64,000 bases of DNA from Mycobacterium sp. JS623 (GTDB lineage Bacteria; Actinomycetota; Actinomycetes; Mycobacteriales; Mycobacteriaceae), in assembly GCF_000328565.1 (NCBI RefSeq), contig NC_019966.1, positions 1,426,001-1,490,000 of the forward strand, read 5' to 3'. Below the pieces are notes generated by a model. It was given only the letters and a program-made list of their open reading frames with translations, was not told the DNA's origin and searched no databases. Below are positions 1-12,835 of the stretch, piece by piece; position 1 is the stretch's first letter; each line of letters opens with the position of its first letter. Position numbers and translations under genes: made by a program.

Positions 1-1098
1 TCACGGCTGCACCCCCAGCGCCGACAGGATGGTATTGAATTTCGTTGTGGTTTCCGCGACTTCGTCGTCGGGATCGGATTCGACGACGATGCCGCCACCC
101 GAGTGCGCGTCGGCGGTACGGCGATCCGCCGACAGCTGCGCGCAGCGGATCGAGACCAGCCACCGGCCGTCGCCGCGCTGGTCGCACCAGCCGACCGCGC
201 CTGCGTAGAAGCCGCGGTCACCCTCGAGCTCGTTGATCAGTTCGGCCGCCGCGGTGGCTGGAACTCCGCCAACCGCGGGCGTCGGGTGCAATGCAATTGC
301 CAAATCCAGTGAGGTGGTGGACTTTTCGCGCAAAGTGCCGGTGATCGGCGTGTAGAGGTGCCAGACCGCCGCGGTCTTGCTCAGCTGCGGCGTCGACGCG
401 ATCTGAAGATCGACGCAGAAGGGGGCGAGCGCGTCACGCATCGCGTCGACCACGAGCTGGTGTTCGTGGCGATCCTTAGCCGACGCGGCGAGGGCGGCAC
501 CGCTGGCCTCGTCGGCGTCCGGGTCCGCAAGGCGCGGGGCCGAGCCGGCGAACGGCCGGCAGGTCACTTGGTCGCCACGCCGCGCAACAAGAAGCTCGGG
601 GCTCGCGCCGACCAGTGCGGCACCCGAGTACCCCCCGCCTGCCGCGGTGAGGTCGACGAGATATGCGTTGGCGGCCGAATCGCTGGCCACCAGTCGGTGC
701 ACGATGGTGCGGGCATCCAGTGGTCCATCGGCGGCCAGTCGCAGAGCCCTGGCCAATACGACCTTGTGCAGGCCGCTGGCGGGATCCTGCAGCCGGCGCA
801 GCGCTGCACCGATGCGTGCGCGGTGCTCTTCGGGGTCGGGCATTGACTGCGTGATCCGCACCGTCGGCAGCTCGCGAAGTGGCCAGTCGGGCAGCGTCTC
901 GGTGAACTGCACCGCCTGCGGGCGGATCAGTGCCGCAGGTTTGGTGAGGTCAAAAGGCAAGGCGCCCAAGACAATTGGTGTGCTATGCGATGCGAGCGCG
1001 GCCCGGGCGTCGGCCAGCCGCGGGAAGGCGGTGTGCACGCCCTCGGCGACCACAACTCCGGTACGCCCTGCGAGCACGAAAGCCGGTTCGCGGGTCAC
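1..1098 (-). CDS. entC: Isochorismate synthase (EntC/MenF family)
   Basis: Converts chorismate to isochorismate, the entry point to menaquinone and to salicylate-derived siderophores. The C-terminal two thirds is a chorismate-binding domain with the family blocks KVVLAR, GASPELL, FAGSAPR, HLYTPITG, HPTPAVGG and GFYAGAVGW in the right order. The stop codon is at the very left edge, so the gene is complete. I start it at the GTG at 1098, whose bases overlap the stop of the upstream phosphatase-like gene (GTGA), giving about 365 residues; a GTG at 1110 is possible. The pairing with the histidine-phosphatase gene matches M. tuberculosis Rv3214-Rv3215. Whether the flux goes to menaquinone or to salicylate cannot be told from sequence. 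Confidence 0.88.
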   Translation of the reverse strand: MTREPAFVLAGRTGVVVAEGVHTAFPRLADARAALASHSTPIVLGALPFDLTKPAALIRPQAVQFTETLPDWPLRELPTVRITQSMPDPEEHRARIGAALRRLQDPASGLHKVVLARALRLAADGPLDARTIVHRLVASDSAANAYLVDLTAAGGGYSGAALVGASPELLVARRGDQVTCRPFAGSAPRLADPDADEASGAALAASAKDRHEHQLVVDAMRDALAPFCVDLQIASTPQLSKTAAVWHLYTPITGTLREKSTTSLDLAIALHPTPAVGGVPATAAAELINELEGDRGFYAGAVGWCDQRGDGRWLVSIRCAQLSADRRTADAHSGGGIVVESDPDDEVAETTTKFNTILSALGVQP

Positions 1099-1706
1099 GC
1101 CGGAAGGCACGGGTGGCGATGGCCCGTCAGTCCCAGCGCGCTGATCTGGCGCACACCGTGTTCGAAGCCGCACACCGCGATCGATGCGGCCACCATCGCG
1201 AACCTGATCCCTTCGGATATCTGAAGCTCGACCCACCGCGTCAGCACCGCGCGCGAGAAGTGGCCATGCCCGATGAACAGCACATCGCGCGACTCCATGT
1301 GCTCCAACGCGTACGCGATCGCCGCATCGGCCCGGTCGCTGACCTGCTGCAGGCTTTCCCCGCCAGGGCAGCCATGCGTCCAGACCAGCCAGTCGGGCAC
1401 TTGCTGCTGGATCTGCTTGGTGGTCAAGCCTTCGTAGTCGCCGTAATCCCATTCGGACAGCAGGGCAGACACCTCGTCGACTTTCAGCCCGGCCAGTTCG
1501 GCGGTGACGAGCGCCCGCTGCCGCGGGCTGGAGATCACCAACGGGTTGTCGAGGGTGAGCACCGAAAGCGCGTCGGCGGTCAGCTTTGCCTGCTCGCGAC
1601 CGGTCTCGGTCAGGTCGAGTTCGGTCCGGCTGGTGTGCTGACCTGATTTCGACCACGCTGTCTCGCCATGGCGAAGCAGAAACAGTCGGTGCTGCAAAAC
1701 GCCCAC
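1095..1706 (-). CDS. gpm2: Histidine phosphatase (phosphoglycerate mutase-like, Gpm2/EntD)
   Basis: A member of the histidine phosphatase superfamily with the RHGE signature near residue 13 (catalytic phospho-accepting His) and a second active-site His in FIGHGHFSRAV. With the GTG start at 1706 the protein is 203 residues, the length I recall for Rv3214. Rv3214 was annotated as a phosphoglycerate mutase but behaves as an acid phosphatase, so a general phosphatase role is more likely than glycolysis. It overlaps entC by four bases and is probably co-transcribed with it. A ParA-like gene diverges from it across a gap of about 50 bp. Confidence 0.88.
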   Translation of the reverse strand: MGVLQHRLFLLRHGETAWSKSGQHTSRTELDLTETGREQAKLTADALSVLTLDNPLVISSPRQRALVTAELAGLKVDEVSALLSEWDYGDYEGLTTKQIQQQVPDWLVWTHGCPGGESLQQVSDRADAAIAYALEHMESRDVLFIGHGHFSRAVLTRWVELQISEGIRFAMVAASIAVCGFEHGVRQISALGLTGHRHPCLPA

Positions 1707-1756
1707 GGGGACCGATTGTGCCGCACACACCGTTGATTGTGGGTACCCGTGCAACG

Positions 1757-2560
1757 ATGAACACCGTGACGCGGGTACTTGCGGTCGCCAATCAAAAGGG
1801 TGGGGTTGCCAAAACGACGACGGTTGCGTCGTTGGGTGCGGCAATGGAGGAGAAGGGCAGACGGGTGCTGCTCGTCGACCTGGATCCCCAGGGATGTTTG
1901 ACGTTCTCGCTGGGCCAGGACCCCGATAAGCTGGCGGTGTCGATCCATGAGGTGTTGCTCGGTGAAGTCGAACCCGACGCGGCGCTGGTCGACACTACGG
2001 AGGGCATGACGCTGCTGCCCGCCAACATCGACCTGGCGGGCGCCGAGGCGATGCTGTTGATGCGGGCTGGTCGCGAGTATGCGCTCAAACGCGCGCTGGC
2101 CAAGGTCGGCGGCAACTTCGACGTGGTGATCATCGACTGCCCGCCATCGCTTGGCGTGCTGACGCTCAACGGGCTGACCGCGGCCGACGACGTGATCGTC
2201 CCGCTGCAATGTGAGACGTTGGCGCACCGCGGCGTCGGCCAGTTCCTGCGCACCATCACCGACGTGCAGCAGATCACCAACTCGGACCTCAAGCTGCTGG
2301 GTGCGCTGCCGACGCTGTACGACTCGCGGACCACGCACAGCCGCGACGTGCTGCTCGATGTCGCCGATCGCTACGAGCTGCCGGTACTGGCGCCGCCGAT
2401 TCCGCGGACTGTTCGGTTCGCCGAAGCCAGCGCGTCCGGGTGCTCGGTGCTGGCGGGCCGGAAGAACAAGGGCGCGCACGCGTACCGCGAGCTGGCCACT
2501 GCGCTTCTCAAGCACTGGAAGAACGGCAAGGCGCTGGCCACGTTCACACCTGAGCTCTAA
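1757..2560 (+). CDS. ParA/Soj-like ATPase (Rv3213c type)
   Basis: A ParA/MinD-family ATPase of 267 residues starting at ATG 1757. It has the deviant Walker A block NQKGGVAKTTT near the N-terminus, the switch segment VIIDCPPSLGVLTLN, and DLDPQG after Walker A. The main chromosomal parA sits beside parB near the origin. This copy has no parB partner nearby, so it is the second, orphan Soj-like protein known in mycobacteria, and its cargo is unknown. A GTG nine bases downstream is an alternative start. It diverges from gpm2. Confidence 0.85.
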   Translation: MNTVTRVLAVANQKGGVAKTTTVASLGAAMEEKGRRVLLVDLDPQGCLTFSLGQDPDKLAVSIHEVLLGEVEPDAALVDTTEGMTLLPANIDLAGAEAMLLMRAGREYALKRALAKVGGNFDVVIIDCPPSLGVLTLNGLTAADDVIVPLQCETLAHRGVGQFLRTITDVQQITNSDLKLLGALPTLYDSRTTHSRDVLLDVADRYELPVLAPPIPRTVRFAEASASGCSVLAGRKNKGAHAYRELATALLKHWKNGKALATFTPEL

Positions 2561-2604
2561 CCCGGCGCCGATGAATCTCGGTCCTGCCGCGTATCTGAAC
2601 AGGC

Positions 2605-3342
2605 ATGACAACAATTGCGGACAAAACAGTTCTGGTTACCGGGGGCAATCGCGGCATCGGCCGCGCGCTCGTTGACGACGCGCTCAGCAGAGGCGCGAGA
2701 AAGGTCTATGTCGGCACGCGCAAACCGGTGGCGAACTCGAACGCAATACCGGTGCCGCTCGACGTGACCGATGAGGCGCAGATCCAGCAGGCGGTCGCCG
2801 AGATCGGCTCGCTCGACATTCTGATCAACAACGCGGGCATCGCCGACTACGACGACCTCAGTGACCAGGCCACTTTGCAACGTCACCTCGACGTCAACCT
2901 GTTCGGGACTTTCCGGGTCACGCAGGCGTTCCTGCCGCTGCTGAGCACGTCACGGGGCGCCGTCGTCAACAACCTGTCGGTGAACGCCCTCGCACCACTG
3001 CCCCTGATCCCCGCCTACTCGGTGTCGAAGGCCGCGGCGTTCTCACTGACGCAGTCGCTGCGCACGCTGTTGGCTGAAAAGGGCGTGACCGTACACGCCG
3101 TCCTGACCGGAATCGTGGACACCGATATGACGCGCGACCTGGACGCGCCGAAAGCGTCGCCGGAGTCCGTCGCGCGCGCCATCTTCGACGGTGTGGAGAA
3201 CGGCGAAGACGACATCTTCCCCGATGCGATGGCGGCGTCGATGGCGCGGGGCTGGCGCAGCGGTCCGGCCAAGGCACTGGAGCGGCAGTACGCAGCATTG
3301 GCGGGGGCGGAACGCGCTAAGGCACAAGCGAACTCGGGGTAA
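2605..3342 (+). CDS. SDR family oxidoreductase
   Basis: A 245-residue classical short-chain dehydrogenase/reductase. It shows the cofactor-binding TGGNRGIG at residues 13-20, the NNAG block near residue 76, and the catalytic Ser with YSVSK near residue 140, so all active-site residues are present. A basic residue in TRKPV after the second strand suggests NADP(H) preference, which is inference. The substrate is unknown. The 3' end overlaps the end of a truncated metallo-beta-lactamase fragment on the other strand. I see no partner genes that would assign a pathway. Confidence 0.85.
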   Translation: MTTIADKTVLVTGGNRGIGRALVDDALSRGARKVYVGTRKPVANSNAIPVPLDVTDEAQIQQAVAEIGSLDILINNAGIADYDDLSDQATLQRHLDVNLFGTFRVTQAFLPLLSTSRGAVVNNLSVNALAPLPLIPAYSVSKAAAFSLTQSLRTLLAEKGVTVHAVLTGIVDTDMTRDLDAPKASPESVARAIFDGVENGEDDIFPDAMAASMARGWRSGPAKALERQYAALAGAERAKAQANSG

Positions 3343-3724
3343 CCAGCCGCTTGGCGGCGCCCGGATCGTGCGTCGGTATTACCGTTACGCGATCCTTGAC
3401 GGCATGCAGCCGGTGCAGGGTGCGGAACGCCTCGTGTCGGTCTTCGTCGGCGAGTCCTCCTGGGTAGCTGGACTTCTGGCGGATGTCATCGATCTGGTAG
3501 GTGTGCCATGCGGCCTTGCCTGCGAGTAGCACCGGCCCGGCCGCGGTATGGAGCAGCACACCGACGCTGCCTGGGGTGTGCCCGGTGAGATCCACGACGA
3601 AGACCGAGCCGTCACCGAACAGGTCGTGGCTGCGGCTAAAGGTCAGCACCGGTGGGCCGTCGAGGTCGTAGGTGACCGTCGTGCGGAGGTCGAGTGAGTC
3701 GCGAACTCCGCCGACGGGAGCGAC
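3317..3724 (-). pseudogene. Truncated metallo-beta-lactamase-fold hydrolase
   Basis: Only the C-terminal part of an MBL-fold hydrolase can be read. It contains DLTGHTPGSVGVLL, the usual third-histidine motif, then LLAGKAAWHTYQID and a terminal VIPTHDPGA, the pattern of the lactonase-like subfamily. Upstream in the same frame a TAG at 3725-3727 stops the reading frame. The N-terminal zinc motif HxHxDH is not present in any frame between 3725 and 3840. I read this as a 5'-deleted remnant. Its stop lies inside the 3' end of the convergent SDR gene. Confidence 0.6.
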
Positions 3725-3840
3725 CTATCCCGTTGTCACCCATCAGGTTTCCAGCCTTCGACGTGCCGACAAGTTTCTCGCGCACATCGCCCATTGCGAG
3801 CACCCGGTGATCTCCGAATGCCCGGAGTGCTCGGCGCTGA

Positions 3841-5052
3841 CTAACCCAGTGCGACGAGTTGGTCGCCGCGCTGCTCGATGATCGTCGACCCGGCCACCGC
3901 GGGCACCACCGCAGCGGAACTCTGCGGCCGTTGCACCGGAATATGTTCGACGCCTGCGCCGGTGGCCGGGTCGAACACGTCGTAGCCGCCAGTGACGGGG
4001 ACCAGCAGCCGGCCGGCCATCATCGTCGCGGGGCCGAGCGGGATGTTGTTGCCCGCCGCGCTGACGCTGTAGCGATAGTGAAGTCCGTTGGCGGAGAACA
4101 CCATTACGGCGTCTCCCGTCCACCAGGTGATCAGATCGCCTGCCCGCGACATCACCGCGTTCGGCGACGGCGGCTTGGCCACCAGGGTGCTCGCGACGGT
4201 CGCGCCGGTCTCGTCAACGATGTTGATCGTCGGCTTCGGTGTGGGCACGTAAACCGCCGTCGTGGTGTCGGACACCGCGACCACGCGCGCGTCCGAGTCG
4301 GTGGCGACGCCGGGCTGCGGCACGTATTTCACGTCGGGAGTGTCTTCTTCATCCGCGGGCCGCAGCAGCGTCAGCCGCAGATCGGCCTGTTTCGGGCAGG
4401 CCTCCAGCACCGACACGGCCGTCGAACTCGACTCTGCTGACACCAGCCTGCAGATCGTCGAGGCGGGCACACTCGGCTTGATCCGAGCGTCGAGCGCGCC
4501 GTACGACAGCATCCGCACCATGTCCGAGCGCCACATCTCCAGGCGGCTGTCCCCGGCCGACAGCACGACCGTGCCGTCGGACGACAGCTTCACCGCCGGG
4601 TCGGCGTACGCGGTGCGACTCGGCCCGCGCGTGCCGGTCTTGGCGTCGATCGTGCTGACCTGTCCGCAGCCGCGCACATCGGGATACACCGCGACCGCAT
4701 AGTTGTACACGTAGGTGACGCCGCACAGCTCGAGGTCACGCGCGTAGGTCCACCGTGTGTTTCCAGTCGAGGGATCGCGGCCCTCGACCTCGCGGCCGTT
4801 GCCGGTGATGACATTGCCGCCGACCACCAACGGCGTGGTGGTCTTCGGGCTCGGTGCGGTCCACAGCTGCCGCAACGCGGGGGGTACCGCTTTCGCGGAC
4901 TGCAGCGTCGGCGCAGGTGTCGCCGCAGGCCTGCTGATCGTGGCTCTGGCATCACTGGTCAACCAGATCAGCGCGGCGACGACGACCACCACTGCCGCGA
5001 TCACCGCGGCCGCCACCAGGTCAGCCTTGGTGCGGCGTTCGGGTTTGACCAT
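3841..5052 (-). CDS. Membrane-anchored PQQ-like beta-propeller protein (Rv3212 type)
   Basis: A 403-residue protein with a basic N-terminus, one transmembrane segment at about residues 11-30 and a long extracytoplasmic part. That part has repeated short blocks resembling beta-propeller strands, such as STGNTRWTY and VFDPATGAG. It is the syntenic equivalent of Rv3212, between rhlE and the ParA/entC block. There is no lipobox, so it should be held by the N-terminal anchor facing outward. Its function is unknown; a structural or sensor role at the cell surface is inference. It lies 18 bp downstream of rhlE on the same strand and is probably co-transcribed with it. Confidence 0.75.
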   Translation of the reverse strand: MVKPERRTKADLVAAAVIAAVVVVVAALIWLTSDARATISRPAATPAPTLQSAKAVPPALRQLWTAPSPKTTTPLVVGGNVITGNGREVEGRDPSTGNTRWTYARDLELCGVTYVYNYAVAVYPDVRGCGQVSTIDAKTGTRGPSRTAYADPAVKLSSDGTVVLSAGDSRLEMWRSDMVRMLSYGALDARIKPSVPASTICRLVSAESSSTAVSVLEACPKQADLRLTLLRPADEEDTPDVKYVPQPGVATDSDARVVAVSDTTTAVYVPTPKPTINIVDETGATVASTLVAKPPSPNAVMSRAGDLITWWTGDAVMVFSANGLHYRYSVSAAGNNIPLGPATMMAGRLLVPVTGGYDVFDPATGAGVEHIPVQRPQSSAAVVPAVAGSTIIEQRGDQLVALG

Positions 5053-5070
5053 CCGTGGGACGGGCCTCCG

Positions 5071-6534
5071 CTAGCCGGCGTTCGCTGCTGTGGCCTTGCG
5101 CGGGCGACGGCGACGACGCCGCCGTGCCGGCGACGCCTCGTCGGCGGCGGGGACGTCACCCTCGGCGGCTTCCGCCTGCGGGGCGGATGTCTCGGGATGC
5201 CCGGTGCTCGGCTTGCCGCCGCGGGTGCGCCTGCGGTTGCGGGTCCGGCTGCGGGCGGGCTTCTCGGCGGGCTTGTCTGCGGGCGCGCGCTTGGCAGGCG
5301 CCTTGCGTGGTTCGCCGACGGTGCCAGTGGCGTCGGCAGGGATGTCCAGCTCCTCGAACAGATGAGGAGAGCTGGAGTATGTCTCGGCGGGGTCGGGGCA
5401 GTCGAGTCCCAGCGCCTTGTCGATCATTTCCCAGCGGGCCAACTCATCCCAGTCGACAAGGGTGACCGCGATCCCGGTCTTGCCGGCACGCCCGGTGCGA
5501 CCGATGCGGTGCACATAGGCCTGCTCGTCCTCGGGGATCTGGTAGTTGATGACGTGGGTGATGTCGTCGATGTCGATGCCGCGAGCGGCGACATCGGTGG
5601 CGACGAGTACATCGATGTCACCGGTGCGGAAGGCTTTCAGCGCCTTTTCGCGCGCGCCCTGGCCGAGGTCACCATGCACCGCGCCGACCTTGAAGCCCCG
5701 TTCGGCCAGCTCGTCGGAGACCTTCTGTGCGGTGCGCTTGGTGCGGGTGAAGATCATCGTCGACCCGCGGCCGTTGGCCTGCAGAATTCGGCTGACCAGT
5801 TCGACCTTGTCCAGCGCGTGGGCGCGGTAGGCGAACTGCTCGGTGGTGTCATGGGTGGCCGCAGAATGCGGGGCTTCTGCGCGGATGTGCGTGGGCTGGT
5901 TCATGAACGTGCGTGCCAGCGTGATGATCGGGTCCGGCATGGTCGCCGAGAACAGCATGGCCTGCCGCTCGTCGGGAATCTGCTTGAGGATCCGCTCGAT
6001 ATCCGGCAGGAAGCCCAGGTCGAGCATCTCGTCGGCCTCGTCGAGCACCAGCATCGACAGCCCGCCGAGCTGCAGGTGGCCCTGCTGCGCGAGGTCGAGC
6101 AGACGCCCCGGCGTGCCGACCACGACGTCGACACCCTTCTGCAGCGCCTCGATCTGCGGCTCGTAGGGCCGGCCACCGTAAATCGATGTGACGGTCAGCT
6201 TGCGGTCAGCGGCAGTCAGGTACTTCGCGGCCATCGCGAGGTCGCCGTACACCTGCAGACAGAGTTCGCGAGTGGGGACCACGACCAGCGCGCGGGGGAT
6301 ACCCGTCAGCGGGCGCTCGTCGTCGCTGGTGATGCGCTGCAGCATCGGCACGCCGAAGGCCAGGGTCTTGCCCATGCCGGTGCGTGCCTGGCCGATCAAG
6401 TCGTCGCCCGCGAGTGCGAGCGGCAGCGTCAGTTCTTGGATAGCAAAGGGATGTTCCTTGCCGTCTTCGGCCAGTGCGCGCACTATTTCGTCGCGAACGC
6501 CGAGCTCGGCAAACTTCGGATTGAGATGAGTCAT
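5071..6534 (-). CDS. rhlE: DEAD-box RNA helicase (RhlE type)
   Basis: An ATP-dependent RNA helicase of 487 residues from ATG 6534. All core motifs are seen: a Q motif, Walker A ARTGMGKT, VLDEADEML, LFSATMP, and the C-terminal motif HRIGRTGRAGKTG. A long basic and proline/alanine-rich tail follows the helicase core, ending in ARRRRRRRPRK, and probably gives non-specific RNA binding. It is the positional match of Rv3211 and likely acts in RNA decay or ribosome assembly. The roughly 240 bp upstream separates it from a divergent ferritin-like gene and should hold both promoters. Confidence 0.9.
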   Translation of the reverse strand: MTHLNPKFAELGVRDEIVRALAEDGKEHPFAIQELTLPLALAGDDLIGQARTGMGKTLAFGVPMLQRITSDDERPLTGIPRALVVVPTRELCLQVYGDLAMAAKYLTAADRKLTVTSIYGGRPYEPQIEALQKGVDVVVGTPGRLLDLAQQGHLQLGGLSMLVLDEADEMLDLGFLPDIERILKQIPDERQAMLFSATMPDPIITLARTFMNQPTHIRAEAPHSAATHDTTEQFAYRAHALDKVELVSRILQANGRGSTMIFTRTKRTAQKVSDELAERGFKVGAVHGDLGQGAREKALKAFRTGDIDVLVATDVAARGIDIDDITHVINYQIPEDEQAYVHRIGRTGRAGKTGIAVTLVDWDELARWEMIDKALGLDCPDPAETYSSSPHLFEELDIPADATGTVGEPRKAPAKRAPADKPAEKPARSRTRNRRRTRGGKPSTGHPETSAPQAEAAEGDVPAADEASPARRRRRRRPRKATAANAG

Positions 6535-6778
6535 GCTTGGGGTACGTAGCCTTTCTGGGTCGAACCTCGTAAGTCCTCGCGGATTCCACACGCGCGCACG
6601 AGTTCGACAAAGCTACGGCCGGGGCCCTGCGTTGAGGTCGCGGGCCGACTGCGTGCACGCACATTTCTTAGGTAATGGCCGGTCAGTTTCGACCTTGTCA
6701 GTGCCAATGCCTGTACCCATGATAGCTGGCCGGGTTTGCCGAGCGGTCGGTGCGCCGCGCGGCGTCTAGAGTTGGCTC

Positions 6779-7471
6779 ATGCATTCGACGCCATCAGCGC
6801 CCTCTCCCGAGCAGACCGCATCGGGCGTGTCGGCCGGCCATCCCGGCGTCAACGAGCTCTTCGCGCTGTTGGCCTACGGCGAGGTGGCAGCGTTCTACCG
6901 ACTCACCGATGAGGCGCGGATGGCGCCGAACCTGCGCGGCCGAATCAACATGGCCAGCATGGCCGCCGCGGAGATGAACCACTACGAAGTTCTGCGGGAT
7001 GCGTTGGAGCGCAGGGGAGTCGACGTGGTGCCCGCGATGACCAAGTACGCCTCGGCGCTGGAGAACTACCACCGGCTGACAACGCCGAGCACCTGGCTGG
7101 AAGCTCTCGTGAAGACCTACGTCGGCGACGCGTTGGCCGCCGACTTCTATCTGGAGATCGCCGACGCGATGCCCGACGAGGTCGCCGACGTCGTACGTGC
7201 CGTGCTGTCGGAGACAGGGCATTCGCAGTTCGTGGTCGCCGAGGTGCAGGCCGCGGTGACGGCCAGCGAGAAGCAGCGTCACCGGCTGGCGCTGTGGTCG
7301 CGTCGGCTGCTCGGTGAGGCCATCACTCAGGCTCAGTACGTCATGGCCGACCACGACGAGCTCGTCGACCTGGTGATGTCCAGTGGCGAGGGCCTCAAGC
7401 AGATGACCGAGTTCTTCGACCGGCTGCAGCACACCCACAGCACCCGCATGCGCGAGCTGGGCCTGGCCTGA
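6779..7471 (+). CDS. Ferritin-like fold protein (MiaE-like, Rv3210c type)
   Basis: A 230-residue all-helical protein of the ferritin-like superfamily. Carboxylate and histidine residues sit in helices as expected for a diiron site: GEVAAF near residue 39, AAEMNHYE near residue 65, GDALAADFYLEI in the middle and SETGHSQFV near residue 146. The pattern resembles tRNA-(ms2io6A) hydroxylase MiaE, but a tRNA substrate has not been shown for the mycobacterial family, so that is inference. It diverges from rhlE and converges with the next gene. The 110 bp that follow hold no recognisable feature. Confidence 0.7.
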   Translation: MHSTPSAPSPEQTASGVSAGHPGVNELFALLAYGEVAAFYRLTDEARMAPNLRGRINMASMAAAEMNHYEVLRDALERRGVDVVPAMTKYASALENYHRLTTPSTWLEALVKTYVGDALAADFYLEIADAMPDEVADVVRAVLSETGHSQFVVAEVQAAVTASEKQRHRLALWSRRLLGEAITQAQYVMADHDELVDLVMSSGEGLKQMTEFFDRLQHTHSTRMRELGLA

Positions 7472-7582
7472 CCTGATCCGACGGTCGGTTCCGCCTCACT
7501 CCGCCTAATGGTCGGTTCTGGCCTCGCTCCGCTCCTCGGCGCTTGGCGGCGCCTGCGATGCTCACTCGGCCGCCACCTCCGC

Positions 7583-8320
7583 CTACTTCGTGCAGTTCGC
7601 GATCATCGTGTTGTTGTTCTGCACTGCAAGCGCGGTACCGGAAGCATCGGTGATGCTGCAGTTCAGCTGACCTGTCACGCTCGTCGCGGTGACCGAACTC
7701 AGCGTCACACCCGGATCCAGCACGACGGTCTTGACCCACGGCAGCGCCACGTTCACGTCGGTCTGCAACGCGCCCTGCGAATCGGTGTAGATGACCGTTA
7801 CGAGGTCCAGCAGATTGCGGTTGCCCGTCACCCGGTAGGTGATCGTGTTCGGCGCGGCCGCGGGCGCAGGAGCCGCCACGGCAGGCGTTTCGGTCGGCGC
7901 GGCGCTCGCGCTCGGCGACACGGTGGTGACGGTTTCCGGCGGCAGCGTCGCCGCCGGCGGGGCGGCTGACGTGGTCGCGCGCGGTGCCGAGGTGGCGGCC
8001 GGCTGGGTTGTGGTGGCCGGCGGCGCGACCGTCGTCGACACCGAGCCGCTGTCGCCACCGCCGAGGATGACCACCGTGCAGATCACGGCGACGAGCAGAA
8101 TCGCACCGGCCACCCCGGCGACCCAGATCCACCGGCGGTCGATCGGCTCGTAGTACTCCTCGATGTCGCCGTACTCGTCGTCGTACTCCTCGACACCGTC
8201 GTATTCGTCGTAGCGCTCACGGTCGAGATCGACGGTTACCCCGCCATCCTCGCGATCGCCGCGAATCCGTTCGGTCGGGGTCAAGGAATACGGTGAATGT
8301 GCGGTATATGGCCTGTTCAT
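7583..8320 (-). CDS. MmpS-like membrane protein (Rv3209 type)
   Basis: A 245-residue protein. The N-terminal cytoplasmic part is rich in Asp, Glu and Tyr (for example EEYDDEYGDIEEYYE). One transmembrane helix follows at about residues 67-88, then a Thr/Pro/Ala-rich linker, then a C-terminal domain (about 160-245) with ITYRVTG and PWVKTVVL blocks typical of MmpS periplasmic domains. Two cysteines near the C-terminus could form a disulfide. There is no mmpL next to it, so it is an orphan MmpS-type protein. It diverges from the TB9.4 gene across about 215 bp. Confidence 0.72.
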   Translation of the reverse strand: MNRPYTAHSPYSLTPTERIRGDREDGGVTVDLDRERYDEYDGVEEYDDEYGDIEEYYEPIDRRWIWVAGVAGAILLVAVICTVVILGGGDSGSVSTTVAPPATTTQPAATSAPRATTSAAPPAATLPPETVTTVSPSASAAPTETPAVAAPAPAAAPNTITYRVTGNRNLLDLVTVIYTDSQGALQTDVNVALPWVKTVVLDPGVTLSSVTATSVTGQLNCSITDASGTALAVQNNNTMIANCTK

Positions 8321-8535
8321 TCAGCTACCCCGGTCGTTTCGTCCATTGCCGGACCTGATGCTATCGAGACGTATGTGACGAATGAGGTTGACGCGCTGGG
8401 CCTTTGGTCACGGTCCGGACTCGGTTCGGTCGCGGGCCGGTCGGTTTCGCTACTCGCGTAGTGGCCGGGGACCCCCACACAGTGGGCGTCCACTAGCCTT
8501 TCTGACGAGGAACATACAAACGAAAGGGTCCAGGC

Positions 8536-11875
<3,340 letters not shown>

Positions 11876-11908
11876 CGCCGGGTTTGCCGTACCTCGCCTT
11901 AGGCTGAG

Positions 11909-12766
11909 GTGGTGAGTGCCGAACCGCCGCCGGATCATGTGCTGGCGGCGTTCGGATTGATGGGTGTGCGCCCCGTTGCGCTCGGCTCCGCCTGGGAGGG
12001 CGGCTGGCGCTGCGGTGAGGTCGTGCTGTCGATGGTGGCCGACCACGCGCGGGCGGCGTGGTCGGCAAAAGTCCGCGAGACGTTGTTCGTCGACGGTGTG
12101 CGGCTGGCCCGGCCGGTGCGCTCGACCGACGGCCGCTATGTCGTAGCGGGCTGGCGGGCCGACACGTACGTCGCGGGCACGCCCGAGCCGCGTCACGACG
12201 AGGTGGTCTCCGCGGCGGTGCGACTTCATGAAGCGACGGCCAAGCTGGAACGGCCCCGCTTTCTGACCCAGCCGCCCGTCGCGCCGTGGGCCGACGTCGA
12301 CGTGTTCATCGCCGCCGACCGCGCGGCATGGGAGGAGCGCCCGCTGCACTCGCTGCCGCAAGGTGCGCGGGTGTCGCCCGGCTCTCCTGATGGTCAGCGT
12401 TCGGTTGAGCTCATCACGCAGCTGGCCTCGCTGCGCCGGCCGACGAAGAGCCCCAACCAGCTGGTGCACGGCGATCTGTACGGCACAGTGCTTTTCGCGG
12501 GCACCGCGGCGCCAGGCATCACCGATATCACGCCGTACTGGCGGCCATCGTCGTGGGCGGCGGGGGTGGTCGTCGTCGACGCGCTGTCATGGGGCGAGGC
12601 CGACGATGGGCTGATCGAGCGCTGGAGCCCGCTGCCTGAGTGGCCGCAGATGTTGTTGCGCGCGTTGATGTTCCGGCTCGCCGTGCATGCGCTGCATCCG
12701 CGGTCGACGGGGGCGGCGTTCCCGGGTCTGGCGCGCACGGCCGCGTTGGTGCGGCTGGTGCTCTAA
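11909..12766 (+). CDS. TIGR02569-type actinobacterial protein (Rv3205c type)
   Basis: A 285-residue cytoplasmic protein following moeZ by about 30 bp. It carries LVHGDLYGTVLF near residue 188, which resembles the catalytic HGDL loop of aminoglycoside-phosphotransferase-like kinases. The usual downstream Asp (IDWE-like) is replaced by a GITDITPYWRP segment. The family is restricted to actinobacteria and has no assigned function. A divergent or inactive kinase fold is inference. Two GTG codons in a row make the exact first residue uncertain by one. Confidence 0.72.
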   Translation: MVSAEPPPDHVLAAFGLMGVRPVALGSAWEGGWRCGEVVLSMVADHARAAWSAKVRETLFVDGVRLARPVRSTDGRYVVAGWRADTYVAGTPEPRHDEVVSAAVRLHEATAKLERPRFLTQPPVAPWADVDVFIAADRAAWEERPLHSLPQGARVSPGSPDGQRSVELITQLASLRRPTKSPNQLVHGDLYGTVLFAGTAAPGITDITPYWRPSSWAAGVVVVDALSWGEADDGLIERWSPLPEWPQMLLRALMFRLAVHALHPRSTGAAFPGLARTAALVRLVL

Positions 12767-12772
12767 CGGCGC

Positions 12773-12830
12773 CGAGTGTGGGCTCGATGCACACTTTGGC
12801 GCCCGTAAGTGTGCGGGTAACCCACGTTCG
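12773..12830. repeat. Intergenic inverted repeat after the Rv3205c-type gene
   Basis: A double stem: outer arms CGAGTGTGGG (12773-12782) and CCCACGTTCG (12821-12830) pair with two G-U wobbles. Inner arms GCACACTT (12789-12796) and AAGTGTGC (12807-12814) pair perfectly. It starts 7 bp after a stop codon and lies between two convergent genes, so it may end transcription from both sides. It begins with the same CGCCGAGYGTG string as the hairpin at 33.95 kb, which suggests a dispersed small repeat. Confidence 0.6.
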
Positions 12831-12835
12831 CGCGC

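Noticed and set aside
3672..3881. Plus-strand 69-codon ORF with several cysteines (HCEHPVISECPECS)
   Set aside because: It overlaps the 3' end of the Rv3212-type gene and the MBL remnant, has no ribosome site, and the cysteines do not form a known finger. Left out for lack of support.
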